In this document: positions 8,762 to 19,172 of the stretch, in pieces | How positions within the stretch are numbered: the first letter of the stretch is position 1 | Layout: the number at the start of each line of letters is the position of its first letter | Assembly: GCA_046565505.1 (NCBI GenBank) | Contig: JBKHYJ010000104.1 | Location: forward strand, 23,685-87,684 | Direction: 5' to 3' | DNA from: JBKHYJ01 sp046565505 | Lineage (GTDB): Bacteria; Acidobacteriota; Blastocatellia; UBA7656 | Length of the DNA stretch: 64,000 bases | Program-made: the position numbers and the translations under genes | Notes under the pieces: generated by a model | The model's database searches: none | What the model saw: only the letters and a program-made list of their open reading frames with translations | Told to the model about the DNA's origin: nothing

Positions 8762-9508
8762 ATGAAGCTAAGTTCTTTAGTAATTCTCACACTAATCATC
8801 GTCGCAGTCGCGGCCCCGGCCGGCGCGCAGCGGTCAAAGAGGGCCGCCGCCGGAGCGAGGGCCGTGCACGTCGATTTGTCAAAGGAGAAAGTCGGGGGCG
8901 AGTCGGGCAAGTTCCTCTCGATGGTCGGCAACTGGGTTATCGTTCAAGACGGCGATAAGAAGTGCCTCGCGGTCGATGGCCGCCAGTGGATGAGGGGCCA
9001 GCCGGCGGGCGGTCTGGCGCAGAAAGCCCGCTCGATCTATGGCTCGCGCCACGAAGAGTTCATAGATAACGTGAAGGCCTTCGCTTATTTCCCTTACGCG
9101 GTCGCCAAGGAGGTTGAAGACTTCCGCGAAGGCGAGATCAGCGTGCGGTTCAAGCTCATCTCCGGCCAGCTCGATTCCTGCGCGGGCATTCTCTTCAACC
9201 TGAAGCCCAATGGCGACTACCTTACCGTGCGCTTCAATGGCAAGGAGGATAACGTGGTGCTTTGGACCTTCAACAAAGGCAAGCGCAGCTTCGTCAAGCG
9301 CGGCTCGGAGAACGTCCCGCTGGCGATGAATCAGTGGAATGACCTGAAGGTAGCGATTCAGGGGACCAGTCTGCAAGCCTACCTTAACGGGAAGCTGCTG
9401 CTGGAATACACGCTGGCCGAGCCCGTGTCGGGCAAGGTGGGCGTGTGGTCTAAGACGGACAGCGTGAGCTATTTCGATGACTTCACCGTTACGCCGGCTC
9501 AGAGATAG
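8762..9508 (+). CDS. Secreted protein with concanavalin-like (DUF1080/LamG-type) fold
   Basis: A 248-residue exported protein with a clear signal peptide ending in APAGAQ. The ATG lies three bases after the permease stop, with the AAAGGAG ribosome site inside the end of the permease gene, so it belongs to the same operon. The body resembles the jelly-roll domain of 3-keto-disaccharide hydrolase-like/LamG proteins: FREGEISVRFKLISG, CAGILFNLKPNGDYLTVRFN, NQWNDLKVAIQGTSLQAYLNGK and VGVWSKTDSVSYFDDFTV. No catalytic residues can be assigned. Carbohydrate binding is an inference from the fold. It may be cargo or an accessory of the exporter, but this is unproven. Confidence 0.72.
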   Translation: MKLSSLVILTLIIVAVAAPAGAQRSKRAAAGARAVHVDLSKEKVGGESGKFLSMVGNWVIVQDGDKKCLAVDGRQWMRGQPAGGLAQKARSIYGSRHEEFIDNVKAFAYFPYAVAKEVEDFREGEISVRFKLISGQLDSCAGILFNLKPNGDYLTVRFNGKEDNVVLWTFNKGKRSFVKRGSENVPLAMNQWNDLKVAIQGTSLQAYLNGKLLLEYTLAEPVSGKVGVWSKTDSVSYFDDFTVTPAQR

Positions 9509-9597
9509 CCGGCACTCGTACGCGACAAGAGCCTTAAGCCTTACACACGCAGAAGCTGCTGAATTTACCGGAGCCTTGACCCGGGGAGGAGAGCATA

Positions 9598-12350
9598 ATG
9601 ACCACAATACGGCGCGCCGGCCGCGCCCGAAATACCGTTTCATTCGTAATGGCGGGCCTGGTGATCTTCATTTCTTCGGCCCGCCCTGTTTTCGCGCAGG
9701 ACGTGGCGACCGTCTCCGGCGTCGTGCATGACGCGCAAGGCGGGGTCGTCCCCGACGCGGCCGTGTCGCTGCTCAACGCGCAGCGGGCCATAATCGGCGG
9801 CGCGAAGACGGATGCGCAAGGCCGCTTCACGATACCGAACGTCGCCAGCGGGAGCTACCTGCTGACGGTCGCCTCTCGCGGGTTCGCAGAGCGGCGCGTA
9901 GCCATAAACGTGGGGTAGCCCGGGTCCGAAAACATAGACGTCGTAGTCGAGCCTCGCCCCATCACCGAAGAGGTCACGGTGACGGCGAATCCGGGGCTTG
10001 TCGAAAGCACCGAATCCGTGGCGCAGCCGGTCAACGTGATAAGCGAGCGGCAAATAGACGAGCGGGCGAAATCGGTCACGGCGCAGGTGGCCGGCGAAGA
10101 GGTCGGCGTACACATTCAGCGCACAAGCCCCACCATCGCCGGCATATTCGTCCGCGGCCTGACGGGGAATAAAGTCAACGTCTTCGTTGACGGCGTCCGG
10201 TACTCGACGGCGGCCATGAGGGGCGGCATCAATTCATTTTTGAATTTGATCGACCAGACGAACCTTCAGGCCGTGGAGATACTGCGCGGGCCGAATAGCG
10301 CGCAGTATGGGAGCGACGCGATTGGCGGCAGCGTCCAATTCCTGACCCTCGCCCCGTCGTTTTCCTCGGACGGCCCCGTGCTGCGCGGCAAGCTCGGCAC
10401 TTACTTCAACAGCGCCGACGCGGGCTTCGGCTCTAACCTCGCCGCCTCTTATTCGGCGCGGAATTTCGGGCTCGTCACGAACTTCGCGGGCCGCCGCGTG
10501 AACACGCTCCGCACGGGCGGCGGGATCGATTCGCACAACGCGGTGACGAGGTTCCTCGGCCTAGGCTCGCGGCTGGTCGTCGGCGACCGCATGCCGGACA
10601 CGGCGTTCACTCAGTACGGCGGGCTCATCAAGATGAACTGGGCGCCCGCTGAAGGCCACCAGCTCATAATGAGCTACGCGCGCAGCCAGCAGGACGGCGG
10701 CAAGCGGTTCGACCAACTGATAGGCGGCGACGGCAACCTCGTCGCGGACGTGCGCAATTTCATGCTCGATTTCGCGTACGTCAGGTACGACAGGGCGAGG
10801 CTCGGGTGGTTCGACAATTTCACGGCCGTTTACTCTTTCAACTCCCAGCGCGAAGAGCGCGTCAACCAGGGCGGCAACGGCAACCCGCGCGCCTCCATCA
10901 ATCACGAGCTTGAGCGCACGAACGCGAATGGGTTTCAGACCTTCGTCAGTAAGCGGTGGGGCGCCAGGCAGAACCTCCTCTTAGGCGCGGAGTACTATCA
11001 CGAATGGGTCGACGCGCCCTCGTTCGGCTTCAATCCCGTGACCGGCCTATCCTCGCCCAGGCGCGGTCGCGTGCCGCATCACGCGACCTTCGACAGCGGT
11101 GGCGTCTATACCCAGGACGTGGTCGAAGTCATACCGGACAAGCTCCGCCTCATCGGCAACGTCCGCTGGAGCGCCGCCAAATACAAGGCGCGCGAGAGAG
11201 AGGGCCTCCTGGTGGCGAGCAGAATACTGTTCCCGGATGACTCTTTGCGGGTCGATGACGTGACGTTCCGCGCCGGCGCGGTCGTCACGCCCGTCGAAGG
11301 GCTGAGCCTGTCCGCGAACATCAGCAGGGGTTCCGTGCGCCGCACATAACGGACCTCGGCACGCTCGGCCTCACGGGCTCGGGCTTTGAGGTTGCCGCGC
11401 CCGACGTGGCGGGGCTCGGCGGCACGGTCGGGTCAACGGCCGGCAACGACGCGGTATCGACGGGCCTTCCGGTCACGCAAGTCGAGCCGGAGACGAGCCT
11501 GAATTACGAGGCGGGCGCCCGTTATCACAGCCGCAGGTTCGACACGGACTTCGCCTTCTTCGTCAACGACATCAATGACAACATCGTCAAGCAGGCGCTC
11601 ATACTACCTCAGGGCTCCGTGGGCCGCCTGCTCGGGACCACGCCCATCACGGCGCAGAACCCGAATGGCGTCGTCTTCGTCGCGGCCTCGACTAACCCTG
11701 TGCTCGTGCGGGCGAACTTTGATGACGCTCGCATATACGGGTTCGAGCACACGCTCGACGTGAAGGTGACTAACGATTGGGCCGTGGGGACAATCCTCAC
11801 TTACATCCGCGCGCGAGACAAGAGGACAGACCTCCCGCCCAACATCGAGGGCGGCACGCCGGCGCCCGATGGCTACTTGAAGATTCGCTACGCGCCGTCG
11901 GGCGGGAAGTTCTGGGTCGAGCCTTACGTCCATGCGGCCGACAGGCAGGACCGCCTCTCAAGCCTCGACCTCGAAGACCGCCGCACGGGAGCCGCACGCT
12001 CGCGCGGCGCTATCGCGAATTTCTTTAATAACGGGGCGCGTGCGAGGGGGCTCGTGAGCGCGGGGCCGGACGGGGCCGCCGGCAACGCCGACGACAGGTT
12101 GATCGCCACGGGCGAAACCCTGGCGCAGGTACAAGACCGCGTCCTCGGCGCAGGCGTTAACTCCGCGCCGCTTTACACCGCGGTCCCCGGCTACGTCACT
12201 TTCAACGTTCGGGGCGGGGTCCGGTTGGGCGAGCGACACGAGGTGCTCTTTGAGTTCGAGAATATAGGCGACCGCAATTACCGCGGGATAAGCTGGGGCG
12301 TGGACGCGCCGGGCCGCGGCGTGTTCGCCAAATACAACCTGCGGTTCTGA
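9598..12350 (+). pseudogene. TonB-dependent receptor interrupted by a stop codon and a frameshift
   Basis: Joined, the three pieces encode about 916 residues of an outer-membrane TonB receptor. It has a signal peptide, a carboxypeptidase-regulatory-like domain (VSGVVHDAQGGVVPDAAVSL), a plug domain (TSPTIAGIFVRGLTGNKVNV, EILRGPNSAQYGSDAIGGS) and a beta-barrel ending in the typical aromatic YNLRF. Break one is an in-frame TAG at 9916-9918, after which the same frame continues (PGSENIDVVVE), so a CAG-to-TAG change explains it. Break two is near 11327-11331, where one G of a G-run seems lost: frame 1 ends while frame 0 continues as GFRAPHITDLGTLGLTG. Either the gene is decaying or the assembly has two errors. 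Substrate unknown. Confidence 0.88.
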
Positions 12351-12365
12351 GCCGTTCCACGCGGC

Positions 12366-12413
12366 CCGAAGGCCGTGACCGGCCGGCTCAGCGCGGCCGG
12401 TCACGGCCTTCGG
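12366..12413. terminator. 19-bp perfect hairpin between convergent genes
   Basis: Arms 12366-12384 and 12395-12413 are exact reverse complements around a 10-base loop. The hairpin sits between the convergent TonB receptor and glycosyltransferase genes and includes the glycosyltransferase stop codon. No T-run is seen on either side, so it may act as a bidirectional terminator or an RNA 3'-end protector. Confidence 0.55.
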
Positions 12414-14190
12414 CGTCCGGGATTCGGTAGATGAAAATCGAATATCCTATGACCGCGTCGGGCTTGCGCTCGCGGAACTTCGCGTACAGGTCCCGGTTCT
12501 TGAACCGCAGCCCTTGCAAGTTGCTCGCGCTGATGGCGTAGACCCCGCCCGGCGGGTCCGACAGGATTTCGGGCACGCTGTCATCTTGCCACTGGTGGTA
12601 CGGGAAGCCCGGCAGAGGCTCGTACGTTATGCCGTACGCCGCGGGGTCTGCCGTGCCTATGTAGCTCAATTTCACCGACGCGATGTTCTCGCGCGCCATG
12701 TACTCGCGCAGCCCTATCAAGTCCTGGCCCCAATCCAAATTGGAATCTACCAAAACTCTGTACCCGCCGGCCGGCCCGCCTACGAGCTCGTTGAAGTAGG
12801 CGAGGTAATGCGGGAAGGTAGCCAGGGAGCCGCCTATCAGCCAGACTAGGCCGGCGCCGATGGCCCACGCCTGTTTCCGCCTCCGCCCCAGGTCGAAGGT
12901 CGCCGTCTGCCCCGCGAATATGAACAGAAGGGGCAGGGCCGGCAGCAGGTGGCGGTAGCCAATATTGAAGGGGCTCGCTAAACAAACTCCGAAGTAGATG
13001 ACCGCCGGGATTAGAAGCGGCAACGCCCGCCGCCAGGCCCCGCGGCGCCATGCATAAAACAGCGCGAAGGCGATCAGCAGTATGGTCGGCAGCGGGGTCT
13101 TTACGGCGAACGCTACCGGGAAGTAATACCACCACCCCGTGTCAGAATACGACCCCAGCAAAAAGCTCCTCTTGCCGCCCTCAAGCAGGTGCGTGAACTC
13201 TTGCAAGCCGCTCAGGTAAGCCCGCGCAGGGACCCTATAGCCCCTTAGAGTCCCTACCTGGAAGCCGTATGCCGCCCATATGGTTAGCGCCGCGGTCAGT
13301 ATGACTACGGCGAGGTATACAACCGACCGCCTCGTCGCCGGGGCGTTCGTTGTGGGTGAGAACCTGTCGGCCAAGAAAGTCACGGCCAGCGCCGGCAGCA
13401 AGAAGAGGGCGGAGAATTTTGAGACCTGCGCCAACCCCAGGGCGAGCCCGGCTATGAGAGCCCTGTCCAATCCCGGCCTTCGCAGCAAGCGCCAGAAGGT
13501 GTAGAGCGCGAGCGTCGCAAAGCATGTGAGCCCCAGGTCGTTCGTAGCCAGGCACCCATGAGCCAGTATGTTAGGGTCAAAGGCCAGCAGGGCGAGCGCG
13601 AAAAGTCCCGCGGCGGGGCCATACATCTCGCGCCCCCAGGCGTAGACTATCGCCCCTAAAAAAAGTGTGAGTATTATGATCGGCACCCGCGCCCTGGCGA
13701 CGATGGAAGGCCCGTCGGGGTTAAGCCTCCACAGCAGCAGGTCGGAGAATTTGAGGCTGTTCACATCGCTCCAGCAAGGGTCGCCCAGCGGCAATACGAG
13801 GTTGCCATCCGCCAGGAGCGGCAGCGCGGAGATGCTGTTGATCAGGGGCGGGTGCTCAGGTATCAAACGCGAATCGCGCGTGCGCAGGAAAGCCAGGCCA
13901 TTCGCGATGTGATACTGTTCGTCGTAAGTAGCCGACTTCATGCGGGAGCACAGGAATAACTGCGCGGCCAGGAATATCAGCATGGCGATGGCCGCGGCAT
14001 GGGCCCTGCCCCCGCGCGTACTCTCGCCCTGTTGCCCGGGTGCCCCGCGCGGCTTGACGCGCCTTATGGCCCCGGTGCCATCGATTGCCCGGGCGGCGGA
14101 CCGTAGAAAAATCGTGGGCGGGGCGACGCCTGACGCGAAAGCGGAAAGCCTGTCGAGTGCGGGTTTCATGGGATAAACCAAACTCCTCAT
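12388..14190 (-). CDS. Membrane glycosyltransferase of the PMT/ArnT (GT39/83) type
   Basis: A 600-residue integral membrane protein, probably transferring sugars from a polyprenyl-phosphate carrier outside the cytoplasmic membrane. About ten hydrophobic helices run from residue 65 to 460. The first extracytoplasmic loop carries the acidic pair of this family (SATYDEQYHIANGLAFL) and the conserved EHPPLINSISALPLL. The C-terminal soluble part includes SNLDWGQDLIGLREYM, known from dolichyl-phosphate-mannose mannosyltransferase-like proteins. ATG 14190 gives the longest form; ATG 14169, with AGGAG about 13 bases upstream, is an alternative start. No other envelope-glycan genes are adjacent. Confidence 0.87.
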   Translation of the reverse strand: MRSLVYPMKPALDRLSAFASGVAPPTIFLRSAARAIDGTGAIRRVKPRGAPGQQGESTRGGRAHAAAIAMLIFLAAQLFLCSRMKSATYDEQYHIANGLAFLRTRDSRLIPEHPPLINSISALPLLADGNLVLPLGDPCWSDVNSLKFSDLLLWRLNPDGPSIVARARVPIIILTLFLGAIVYAWGREMYGPAAGLFALALLAFDPNILAHGCLATNDLGLTCFATLALYTFWRLLRRPGLDRALIAGLALGLAQVSKFSALFLLPALAVTFLADRFSPTTNAPATRRSVVYLAVVILTAALTIWAAYGFQVGTLRGYRVPARAYLSGLQEFTHLLEGGKRSFLLGSYSDTGWWYYFPVAFAVKTPLPTILLIAFALFYAWRRGAWRRALPLLIPAVIYFGVCLASPFNIGYRHLLPALPLLFIFAGQTATFDLGRRRKQAWAIGAGLVWLIGGSLATFPHYLAYFNELVGGPAGGYRVLVDSNLDWGQDLIGLREYMARENIASVKLSYIGTADPAAYGITYEPLPGFPYHQWQDDSVPEILSDPPGGVYAISASNLQGLRFKNRDLYAKFRERKPDAVIGYSIFIYRIPDAEGRDRPR

Positions 14191-14650
14191 AATACAGACC
14201 GGCGGAGACGGGTGATGTTCGGGACGAAGCCCGAGGCTCCGAATCAGTATTTTTTAATACCAGCGACCACGAATGCCGCGCGGTTAAGGCTGCCGAGAAG
14301 AGCTAACTGTTATGCGGCGCCGCCCCGAGTCAGGAGCATTAACGGTGTCAGGCGGCCACGTGTTGAACTAAAGCGCGTGAAAGCGAAGAAATCCATTTCT
14401 TCCTGCCCGGGCTGTACCGCCGGGCGCCTAGCCAGGGACTTAGCATACTCCCAAATGCGCTCGGGGGCCAGCCCCGCCGAAAATATTTAAGGCCCGGAGC
14501 GCCGCCGGGCCTCGGCCCCCTTTGAAGTTTTAAGCGCGCGCCCCGCGCCCGAGTCGAAACGTGTAACTTGCTTGGCGCTTTCGCCGTCTTGACGGTTAGA
14601 ATAATGTTTCTTTAACCGAATTCTCAGAAAACAAAAAAGGAGCAATCGCT
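14191..14650. other. Divergent intergenic region, no gene seen
   Basis: The 460 bases separate the divergent glycosyltransferase and BNR-protein genes. No convincing coding frame was found. A possible rightward promoter lies near 14570-14610 (TTGACG followed by a T/A-rich stretch). The AGGAG site for the BNR protein is at about 14638. Confidence 0.4.
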
Positions 14651-17600
14651 ATGAGAGTCAATAGCCATCGGCCCGCGCTCGGCCCGGTGTGGCTAGTGAT
14701 ATTCGCAGTTTTTATCTCTATCCCACAGGCAACCATTCGCGCACAGCAGCGCGGCTACGATCAGGCCCTGATGAAAGGGCTGACATGGCGGAGCATAGGG
14801 CCGTTCCGCGGCGGGCGCGCCGTGGCCGTCGCCGGGGTCACGTCGCAGCCGAACGTCTTTTATTTCGGCGCGACGGGCGGCGGCGTGTGGAAGACGACAG
14901 ACGGCGGCATCAACTGGGAGCCGATCTCCGACCAGGACTTCAAGACGGGCTCCGTCGGCGCGATAGAAGTCGCGGAGTCTGACCCGAACGTCGTCTACGT
15001 CGGCATGGGCGAAACGGCCATTCGCGGCAACGTTTCGCATGGCGATGGCGTGTATAAATCGACGGACGCGGGGAAGACCTGGAAGCATGCGGGGCTGGCC
15101 GACACGCGCCAGATCAGCCGCGTCCGCGTTCACCCCAAGAACCCCAACATAGTTTTCGTCGCGGCGCTCGGGCACGTCTTCGGGCCGAATGAGCAGCGCG
15201 GGGTCTTCCGCTCTGTCGATGGCGGGAAGAACTGGCAGAAGGTGCTCTACCGCAGCGACAAAGCGGGCGCGACCGACCTGATACTCGACCCGACGAACCC
15301 CAACGTCGTATACGCCGCGCTGTGGGAGGTCTACCGCAAGCCGTGGACGCTGGAGAGCGGAGGGCCCGGGAGCGGCATCTTCAAATCGACCGATGGCGGC
15401 GACACCTGGAACGAGATCACTCGCAACCAGGGGCTCCCCGGAGGGGTGGTCGGCAACATAGGCATCACCGTCTCGCCCGCGAACCCCGACCGGGTGTGGG
15501 CCATCGTCGAGGCCGAAGACGGCGGCGTGTTCCGCTCCGACAATGCGGGCAAGACCTGGGCGAAAGTGAACGAGCAGCGCGCGCTGCGACAGAGGGCCTG
15601 GTACTACACGCGCATATACGCGGACCCGCAGAACGCCGACACCGTTTACGTGCTCAACACGGGTTTCTACAAGTCGAACGATGGCGGGCGCACTTACACG
15701 AGCATCCCGGACCCGCACGGGGACAATCACGATTTATGGATCGCGCCGAATGACTCCTTGCGCATGATCAACAGCAACGACGGCGGCGCGAACGTCAGCT
15801 ACAATGGCGGCAGGAGCTGGACGGAGCAGGACCAGCCGACTGCGCAATTTTACCGCGTCGCGCTCGACAACGACTTCCCGTATAACATCTATGGCGCGCA
15901 GCAGGACAACTCGACCGTGCGGATCCCGAGCCGGACGACGGACCCCGGCATAGACAAGACACACTGGTACGACGTGGGCGGCGGCGAGTCGGGGTGGATC
16001 GCGCCATCGCCTAAAGATTCAAACGTCGTTTTCGCCGGGTCGTATGGCGGGCTGCTCACGCGCAGGGATCACCGCACGGGGCAGCAGCGCAACGTCAGCC
16101 CGTGGCCCGATAACCCCATGGGGTATGGGCCGGCCGAGCTGAAGTACAGGTTCCAGTGGAACTTCCCGCTGGTCTTCTCGCCGCATGACCCCAACACGCT
16201 TTACGCCGGCGCGAACGTGTTATTCCGAACGACCAACGAAGGCCAGACCTGGGAGCCCATCAGCCAGGACCTGACGCGCAACGATAAATCCAAGCAAATC
16301 TCCTCGGGCGGCCCCATCACGAAAGACAATACGAGCATAGAGTATTACGGCGTCATCTTCACCGTCATGGAATCGCCTGTCGAAAAGGGGACTATCTGGG
16401 CGGGCTCCGACGACGGGCTCGTGCACGTCACGCGCGACGGCGGCAAGAACTGGCAGAACGTCACGCCTAAGAATATGCCGGAGTGGATTCAGATAAACTC
16501 CATAGAGGCGTCCCCCCTTGACGCGGGCACGGCCTACGTCGCGGCGACGATGTACAAGTGGGATGACTTCAAGCCATACCTCTACAAGACGAGCGACTAT
16601 GGCAAGACGTGGAAGAAGATCACGGAAGGGATCCCGGACACGGCCTTCACCCGCGTGATTCGCGAAGACCCGAACCGCAAGGGCCTGCTGTACGCGGGCA
16701 CGGAGACGGGCGTTTACGTCTCGTTTAATGACGGCGAGCACTGGCAGCCGCTCCAGCTAAACCTGCCCGTAGTGCCGATCACGGACCTGGCCGTGCACAA
16801 GCGCGAGCGCGACCTGGTCGCCGCGACGCAGGGGCGCAGCTTCTGGATATTGGACGACCTGACGGTGCTGCATCAGGTGGCCGACGCCGCGAAGGCGGAC
16901 GCGTACCTGTTCAAACCGGAGGACACCTACCGCATGCCGGGCGGCGGGTTCGGCCCCTCGCGCAATGCGACCGTCGGACAGAACCCGCCGGGCGGCGCCG
17001 TGATCTATTACTACCTGAAGAACAAGCCGGCCGGCGACCTGTCGCTAGAGGTGCTCGACGCCTCGGGGAAATCCGTCAAGAAGTTCGTGACCAGGGCGCC
17101 GGCCGCGCAGTCTCCCCCGCCGCAGCCGACGCCGCCCACTATGGAGCAGCAGGAGGAAGGGTTCTCGCCCGGCCAGAGCCGCGCTCCCGCGGAGGCGGGG
17201 CTGAATCGCTTCGTCTGGGACATGAGATACCCGGAGGCGACGCGCTTCCCCGGCATGATCTTGTGGGCGGGCGAGACGCGCGGGCCGCGCGCGGTGCCGG
17301 GCACTTATCAGGTGAGACTCACGGTCGATGGCAAGACCCTCACGCAGACCTTCGAGGTCAAGAAGGACCCGCGCGTCGAGACCACGCAAGCGGACCTGGT
17401 GAAGCAGTTCGACCTGCTGGTGAAGATACGCGATAAGTTCGCAGAGACGAGCGACGCCATACTCCAGATTCGCGACGCGCGCAAGCAGGTCGATGAGATA
17501 ACGAACCGCCTGAAGGATCAGCCGAAGGGCGGCGTCATCGCCGAGGCCGCGAAATCGCTCAAGGCGAAGCTGGGCTCGGTCGAAGAGGAGTTGTACCAGA

Positions 17601-17872
17601 CCAAGAACCAGAGCAGCCAGGACCCGCTGAATTACCCCATACGGCTGAACAACAAGCTTGCCGCGCTGGCCGGCGTCGTGGCGGCCTCCGACGCTCCGCC
17701 GACCGATCAGGCTTACGCCGTGTACGAGGAACTGGCCGCGCGCGTCAACGCACAGTTGCAGAAGCTCGGCGAAGTCATGAGCGTTGACCTCCCGTCGTTC
17801 AATAAGCTCGTGCGGGATCAAGACATTCCCGCGGTCATCGTCAGGCCCAGGGCCGCAGGCGCGACGCGGTAG
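14651..17872 (+). CDS. Large secreted BNR/VPS10-like repeat protein
   Basis: A 1,073-residue exported protein with a signal peptide ending near IRAQ. The first 740 residues hold many BNR/Asp-box repeats, the hallmark SxDxGxTW appearing as KTTDGGINWEPIS, KSTDAGKTWKHAG, RSVDGGKNWQKV, KSTDGGDTWNE, RSDNAGKTWAKV and RDGGKNWQNV. These build a sortilin/VPS10-like beta-propeller. The C-terminal 330 residues include a Pro-rich linker (QSPPPQPTPPTMEQ), an Ig-like segment and a helical tail. Such proteins are abundant in Acidobacteriota and often annotated as glycosyl hydrolase or sialidase-like, but no sialidase active site is visible. Function unknown, likely binding or processing of extracellular polymers. 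Preceded by a good AGGAG site. Confidence 0.85.
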   Translation: MRVNSHRPALGPVWLVIFAVFISIPQATIRAQQRGYDQALMKGLTWRSIGPFRGGRAVAVAGVTSQPNVFYFGATGGGVWKTTDGGINWEPISDQDFKTGSVGAIEVAESDPNVVYVGMGETAIRGNVSHGDGVYKSTDAGKTWKHAGLADTRQISRVRVHPKNPNIVFVAALGHVFGPNEQRGVFRSVDGGKNWQKVLYRSDKAGATDLILDPTNPNVVYAALWEVYRKPWTLESGGPGSGIFKSTDGGDTWNEITRNQGLPGGVVGNIGITVSPANPDRVWAIVEAEDGGVFRSDNAGKTWAKVNEQRALRQRAWYYTRIYADPQNADTVYVLNTGFYKSNDGGRTYTSIPDPHGDNHDLWIAPNDSLRMINSNDGGANVSYNGGRSWTEQDQPTAQFYRVALDNDFPYNIYGAQQDNSTVRIPSRTTDPGIDKTHWYDVGGGESGWIAPSPKDSNVVFAGSYGGLLTRRDHRTGQQRNVSPWPDNPMGYGPAELKYRFQWNFPLVFSPHDPNTLYAGANVLFRTTNEGQTWEPISQDLTRNDKSKQISSGGPITKDNTSIEYYGVIFTVMESPVEKGTIWAGSDDGLVHVTRDGGKNWQNVTPKNMPEWIQINSIEASPLDAGTAYVAATMYKWDDFKPYLYKTSDYGKTWKKITEGIPDTAFTRVIREDPNRKGLLYAGTETGVYVSFNDGEHWQPLQLNLPVVPITDLAVHKRERDLVAATQGRSFWILDDLTVLHQVADAAKADAYLFKPEDTYRMPGGGFGPSRNATVGQNPPGGAVIYYYLKNKPAGDLSLEVLDASGKSVKKFVTRAPAAQSPPPQPTPPTMEQQEEGFSPGQSRAPAEAGLNRFVWDMRYPEATRFPGMILWAGETRGPRAVPGTYQVRLTVDGKTLTQTFEVKKDPRVETTQADLVKQFDLLVKIRDKFAETSDAILQIRDARKQVDEITNRLKDQPKGGVIAEAAKSLKAKLGSVEEELYQTKNQSSQDPLNYPIRLNNKLAALAGVVAASDAPPTDQAYAVYEELAARVNAQLQKLGEVMSVDLPSFNKLVRDQDIPAVIVRPRAAGATR

Positions 17873-17913
17873 GCGGCAGCGGCCTACGCCGCGCGAATTA
17901 CGGAGTGTTCATT

Positions 17914-18462
17914 ATGAATAGACGTTCGTTTCTTTCATCAGCCATCGGCTGCGGCGCGCTCGCCGCGCTGTCAAAGCTGCCCGCCGCGCCGGCTTCCGCG
18001 AAGGGCTCCACGGGCGACGAGAAGAGCAACCAGGCCCCTTTCAAGAAAGTCGTAAAGTCGGACGCGGAGTGGAGGCGCGTACTCACGCCGGAACAGTACA
18101 ACGTTACGCGCCGGAAAGGGACCGAGCCGCCCTATTCGAGCCCTCTCAACAGTATTCATGAGCGGGGGGTTTTCGAGTGCGTGTGCTGCGAGCTTCCGCT
18201 GTTTAGCTCCAAGGCGAAGTTTGAATCCCACACGGGGTGGCCCAGCTTCTGGTCGCCCATCTCCAGGCGCAACGTGCGGGAGGAAGTGGATAACAGCCTT
18301 GCCGAATCGCGCACGGAGGTGTTGTGCGCAAGGTGCGACGCACACCTCGGGCATGTCTTTGATGATGGGCCTGCCCCGACGGGCTTGCGCTACTGCATGA
18401 ACGGCGTGGCGTTGAGGTTCGTCAGGTCGGGCGGCGAGCGCAAAGGCGATCATAAAAGGTGA
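17914..18462 (+). CDS. msrB: Peptide-methionine (R)-S-oxide reductase with Tat-like signal
   Basis: A 182-residue MsrB, which reduces methionine-R-sulfoxide in oxidised proteins. It has two zinc-binding CxxC pairs (CVCCELP and CARCDAHLGH) and the substrate loop HTGWPSFWSP. The catalytic Cys is in LRYCMNGVALRF (usual form RYCINS). The N-terminus MNRRSFLSSAIG is a twin-arginine-type signal, so the folded enzyme probably works in the periplasm. ATG 17914 is chosen because GGAG at 17902-17905 is correctly spaced; the upstream GTG 17905 is unlikely. It follows the BNR protein by 41 bases and may be co-transcribed. Confidence 0.92.
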   Translation: MNRRSFLSSAIGCGALAALSKLPAAPASAKGSTGDEKSNQAPFKKVVKSDAEWRRVLTPEQYNVTRRKGTEPPYSSPLNSIHERGVFECVCCELPLFSSKAKFESHTGWPSFWSPISRRNVREEVDNSLAESRTEVLCARCDAHLGHVFDDGPAPTGLRYCMNGVALRFVRSGGERKGDHKR

Positions 18463-18555
18463 CCGCGATTATCGGCGCGCGGCCCGCGCTCGGATTTGAT
18501 TTGAGAGTGAGCCTTCGGTCCGGTATAAACTTTACGTTCGGGCGGGGATTAGTTT

Positions 18556-19059
18556 ATGGCACAACAGAACACATTCGACGTGGTATCGAAAGTTGACATG
18601 GCGGAGGTTAAGAACGCCGTCAACCAGGCGCTCAAAGAAGTCCAGCAGCGGTACGATTTCAAAGGGACTAACTCCGACATCTCGCTCAACGAGAAAGAGC
18701 ACACCATCGTGCTGGCGACCGCGAGCGAGTTCACGCTCAAATCGCTCAACGACGTGCTGCAACAAAAACTCGTCCGCCGCAACGTGTCGCTCAAGGCGCT
18801 CTCTTATGGCAACGTCGAGCCCGCCGCGAAAGACAGCGTCCGGCAGACCGTCACCCTTCAGCAAGGCATACCCATAGAGAAGGCCCGCGAGATCGTGAAG
18901 TTCATAAAAGACACGAAGCTCAAGGTGCAGGCTTCGATCAACGGCGACTTCGTGCGCGTGGCGGGGAAAGACCGCGATTCGCTCCAGGACGTGATCGCCC
19001 GGTTGAAGGCCAAGGATTTCGGAATAGACATGCAGTACACGAACTACCGCTCGCAGTGA
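18556..19059 (+). CDS. YajQ family nucleotide-binding protein
   Basis: A 167-residue cytoplasmic protein matching YajQ (UPF0234) in length and along its whole sequence. It starts NTFDVVSKVDMAEVKNA and contains RYDFKGTNSDISLNEKE. It ends in the second RRM-like half with KVQASINGDFVRVAGKDRD and FGIDMQYTNYR. Members bind cyclic di-GMP or RNA in some bacteria. The neighbours do not suggest a specific pathway. Confidence 0.92.
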   Translation: MAQQNTFDVVSKVDMAEVKNAVNQALKEVQQRYDFKGTNSDISLNEKEHTIVLATASEFTLKSLNDVLQQKLVRRNVSLKALSYGNVEPAAKDSVRQTVTLQQGIPIEKAREIVKFIKDTKLKVQASINGDFVRVAGKDRDSLQDVIARLKAKDFGIDMQYTNYRSQ

Positions 19060-19172
19060 CGGCCGCTCATTCGCGGCCCCCGGCGGGACCGGGCGGATTT
19101 TATTTCCCGCGATGGCGCGGCGATCCATCAATAGCCGCGGCCGTTCGAGTTTCGGAATCGAAGGACCAAGGA

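Noticed and set aside
14693..15730. 345-codon frame antisense to the BNR protein
   Set aside because: Shadow frame produced by high GC third positions.
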